Of a stretch of DNA of 5,265 nucleotides, positions 4,963-5,265 are shown piece after piece; position 1 is the first letter of the stretch; each line of letters begins with the position of its first letter. The translations under genes and the position numbers were made by a program. This DNA comes from JBFEYJ01 sp041563315 (GTDB taxonomy: Bacteria; Pseudomonadota; Gammaproteobacteria; Thiohalomonadales; Thiohalomonadaceae): positions 1 to 5,265 of the forward strand of contig JBFFNE010000131.1 in assembly GCA_041563315.1 (NCBI GenBank), given 5' to 3'. The notes under the pieces were generated by a model. That model was not told where the DNA came from, made no database searches, and saw only the letters and a list, made by a program, of their open reading frames with translations.

Positions 4963-5265
4963 ATGTTACAGAAAATCAAACGCGTCGTACTCCCTGCCAG
5001 CCTGCTGGCCCTCAGCCTTTTATTAACCGCCTGCAGCGGTGGAGGTGACAGCGCACCGGTGACAGGCGCTACACCAACACCCGTCCCCAATAACCCCTGT
5101 TATGCTTTTGTTGCCAACTCGTGTGATCACTCCGTATCGAGCTATGTGGTCGATAGCGCCACTGGCCGCTTGAAGTGGATTGCCAAGGTGGCCGCGGGCT
5201 CAAACCCCAACGCCGTCACCGTCGCCCCCTCGGACCGCTACGTCTATTTGGCGAACGAGAACAGC
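4963..5265 (+). CDS. Lipoprotein with beta-propeller (YVTN/lactonase-like) repeats, 5' part only
   Basis: The first 101 codons are present and open to the window edge, so the 3' end lies outside. MLQKIKRVVLPASLLALSLL begins a lipoprotein signal peptide: basic start, hydrophobic core, then the lipobox LTAC with Cys24 as the lipidated residue. Serine follows it, so the Lol rule predicts the outer membrane. A linker rich in Gly, Pro and Thr (25-45) leads into CYAFVANSCDHSVSSYVVDS and ATGRLKWIAKVAAGSNPNAV, then DRYVYLANENS. The pattern Y-A-F-V-A-N, S-V-S-x-Y, D-x-x-T-G-x-L, G-x-x-P, R-Y-V-Y-x-A-N is that of YVTN or 6-phosphogluconolactonase-like propellers (PF10282). The ATG at 4963 has GGAGG (4954-4958) four bases upstream. 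Enzymatic activity cannot be inferred: many such surface propellers bind ligands or have no known function. The gene stands apart from the sigma operon. Confidence 0.85.
   Translation, partial: MLQKIKRVVLPASLLALSLLLTACSGGGDSAPVTGATPTPVPNNPCYAFVANSCDHSVSSYVVDSATGRLKWIAKVAAGSNPNAVTVAPSDRYVYLANENS

Noticed and set aside
4731..5090. A 119-residue frame on the - strand
   Set aside because: It is antisense to the start of the lipoprotein gene, whose signal peptide, lipobox and ribosome binding site are clear.
1..5265. CRISPR array, tRNA or rRNA
   Set aside because: No regularly spaced direct repeats, cloverleaf sequence or ribosomal RNA motifs were seen on either strand.

Overview
The window looks like an accessory, partly decaying stretch of a proteobacterial chromosome, most likely gammaproteobacterial. 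The reasons are the SigZ-type ECF sigma factor, the REP-associated tyrosine transposase (RAYT) with its flanking repeats, Shine-Dalgarno sites of the GAGG/AAGGAG type, and a Lol-type lipoprotein. No gene pins down the genus. By eye the left part (to about 1060) is AT-richer than the block at about 1150-3510, which suggests different origins.

Left, + strand (1-1053). A SAM-dependent methyltransferase of the Ppm1/LCM (TIGR00027) type is recognisable from 105 to 913. It carries two in-frame TAA codons, a frameshift and an apparent in-frame deletion, so it is a pseudogene. Two bases after it begins a 45-codon remnant whose start looks like a metallo-beta-lactamase-fold protein. Its homology stops where a 12-base repeat tag shared with the RAYT flank begins. 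Another palindromic tag lies at 31-58, and an inverted/direct repeat cluster at 1061-1151 separates these remnants from the next block.

Centre, - strand (3512 down to 1098). Four genes run in one direction: a SigZ-like ECF sigma factor with a TTG start, a cysteine-rich DUF2703-like protein, an ArsP-like permease with a TPFCSCS motif, and a truncated ArsR-type regulator whose ATG overlaps the permease stop (ATGA). This reads as a small metal(loid) or thiol-stress operon. No separate anti-sigma gene is seen. Both the sigma factor and the DUF2703 protein end in cysteine-containing tails that could bind metal or sense redox state. A candidate ECF-type promoter lies between the sigma gene and the DUF2703 gene, so the sigma factor may drive the genes downstream of it.

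Right of the operon (3525-4378). A RAYT gene on the same strand sits 33 bases upstream of the sigma start. Related tags flank it in inverted orientation, and a second, degenerate tag lies on the outer side. The insertion has probably separated sigZ from its native promoter.

Right end (4380-5265). A gene-free stretch holds three successive hairpins ending in a textbook + strand terminator (4540-4565), a candidate small RNA or orphaned leader. After about 390 further bases without a convincing gene, a lipoprotein with an N-terminal beta-propeller (YVTN/lactonase-like) sequence starts at 4963 and runs off the window.
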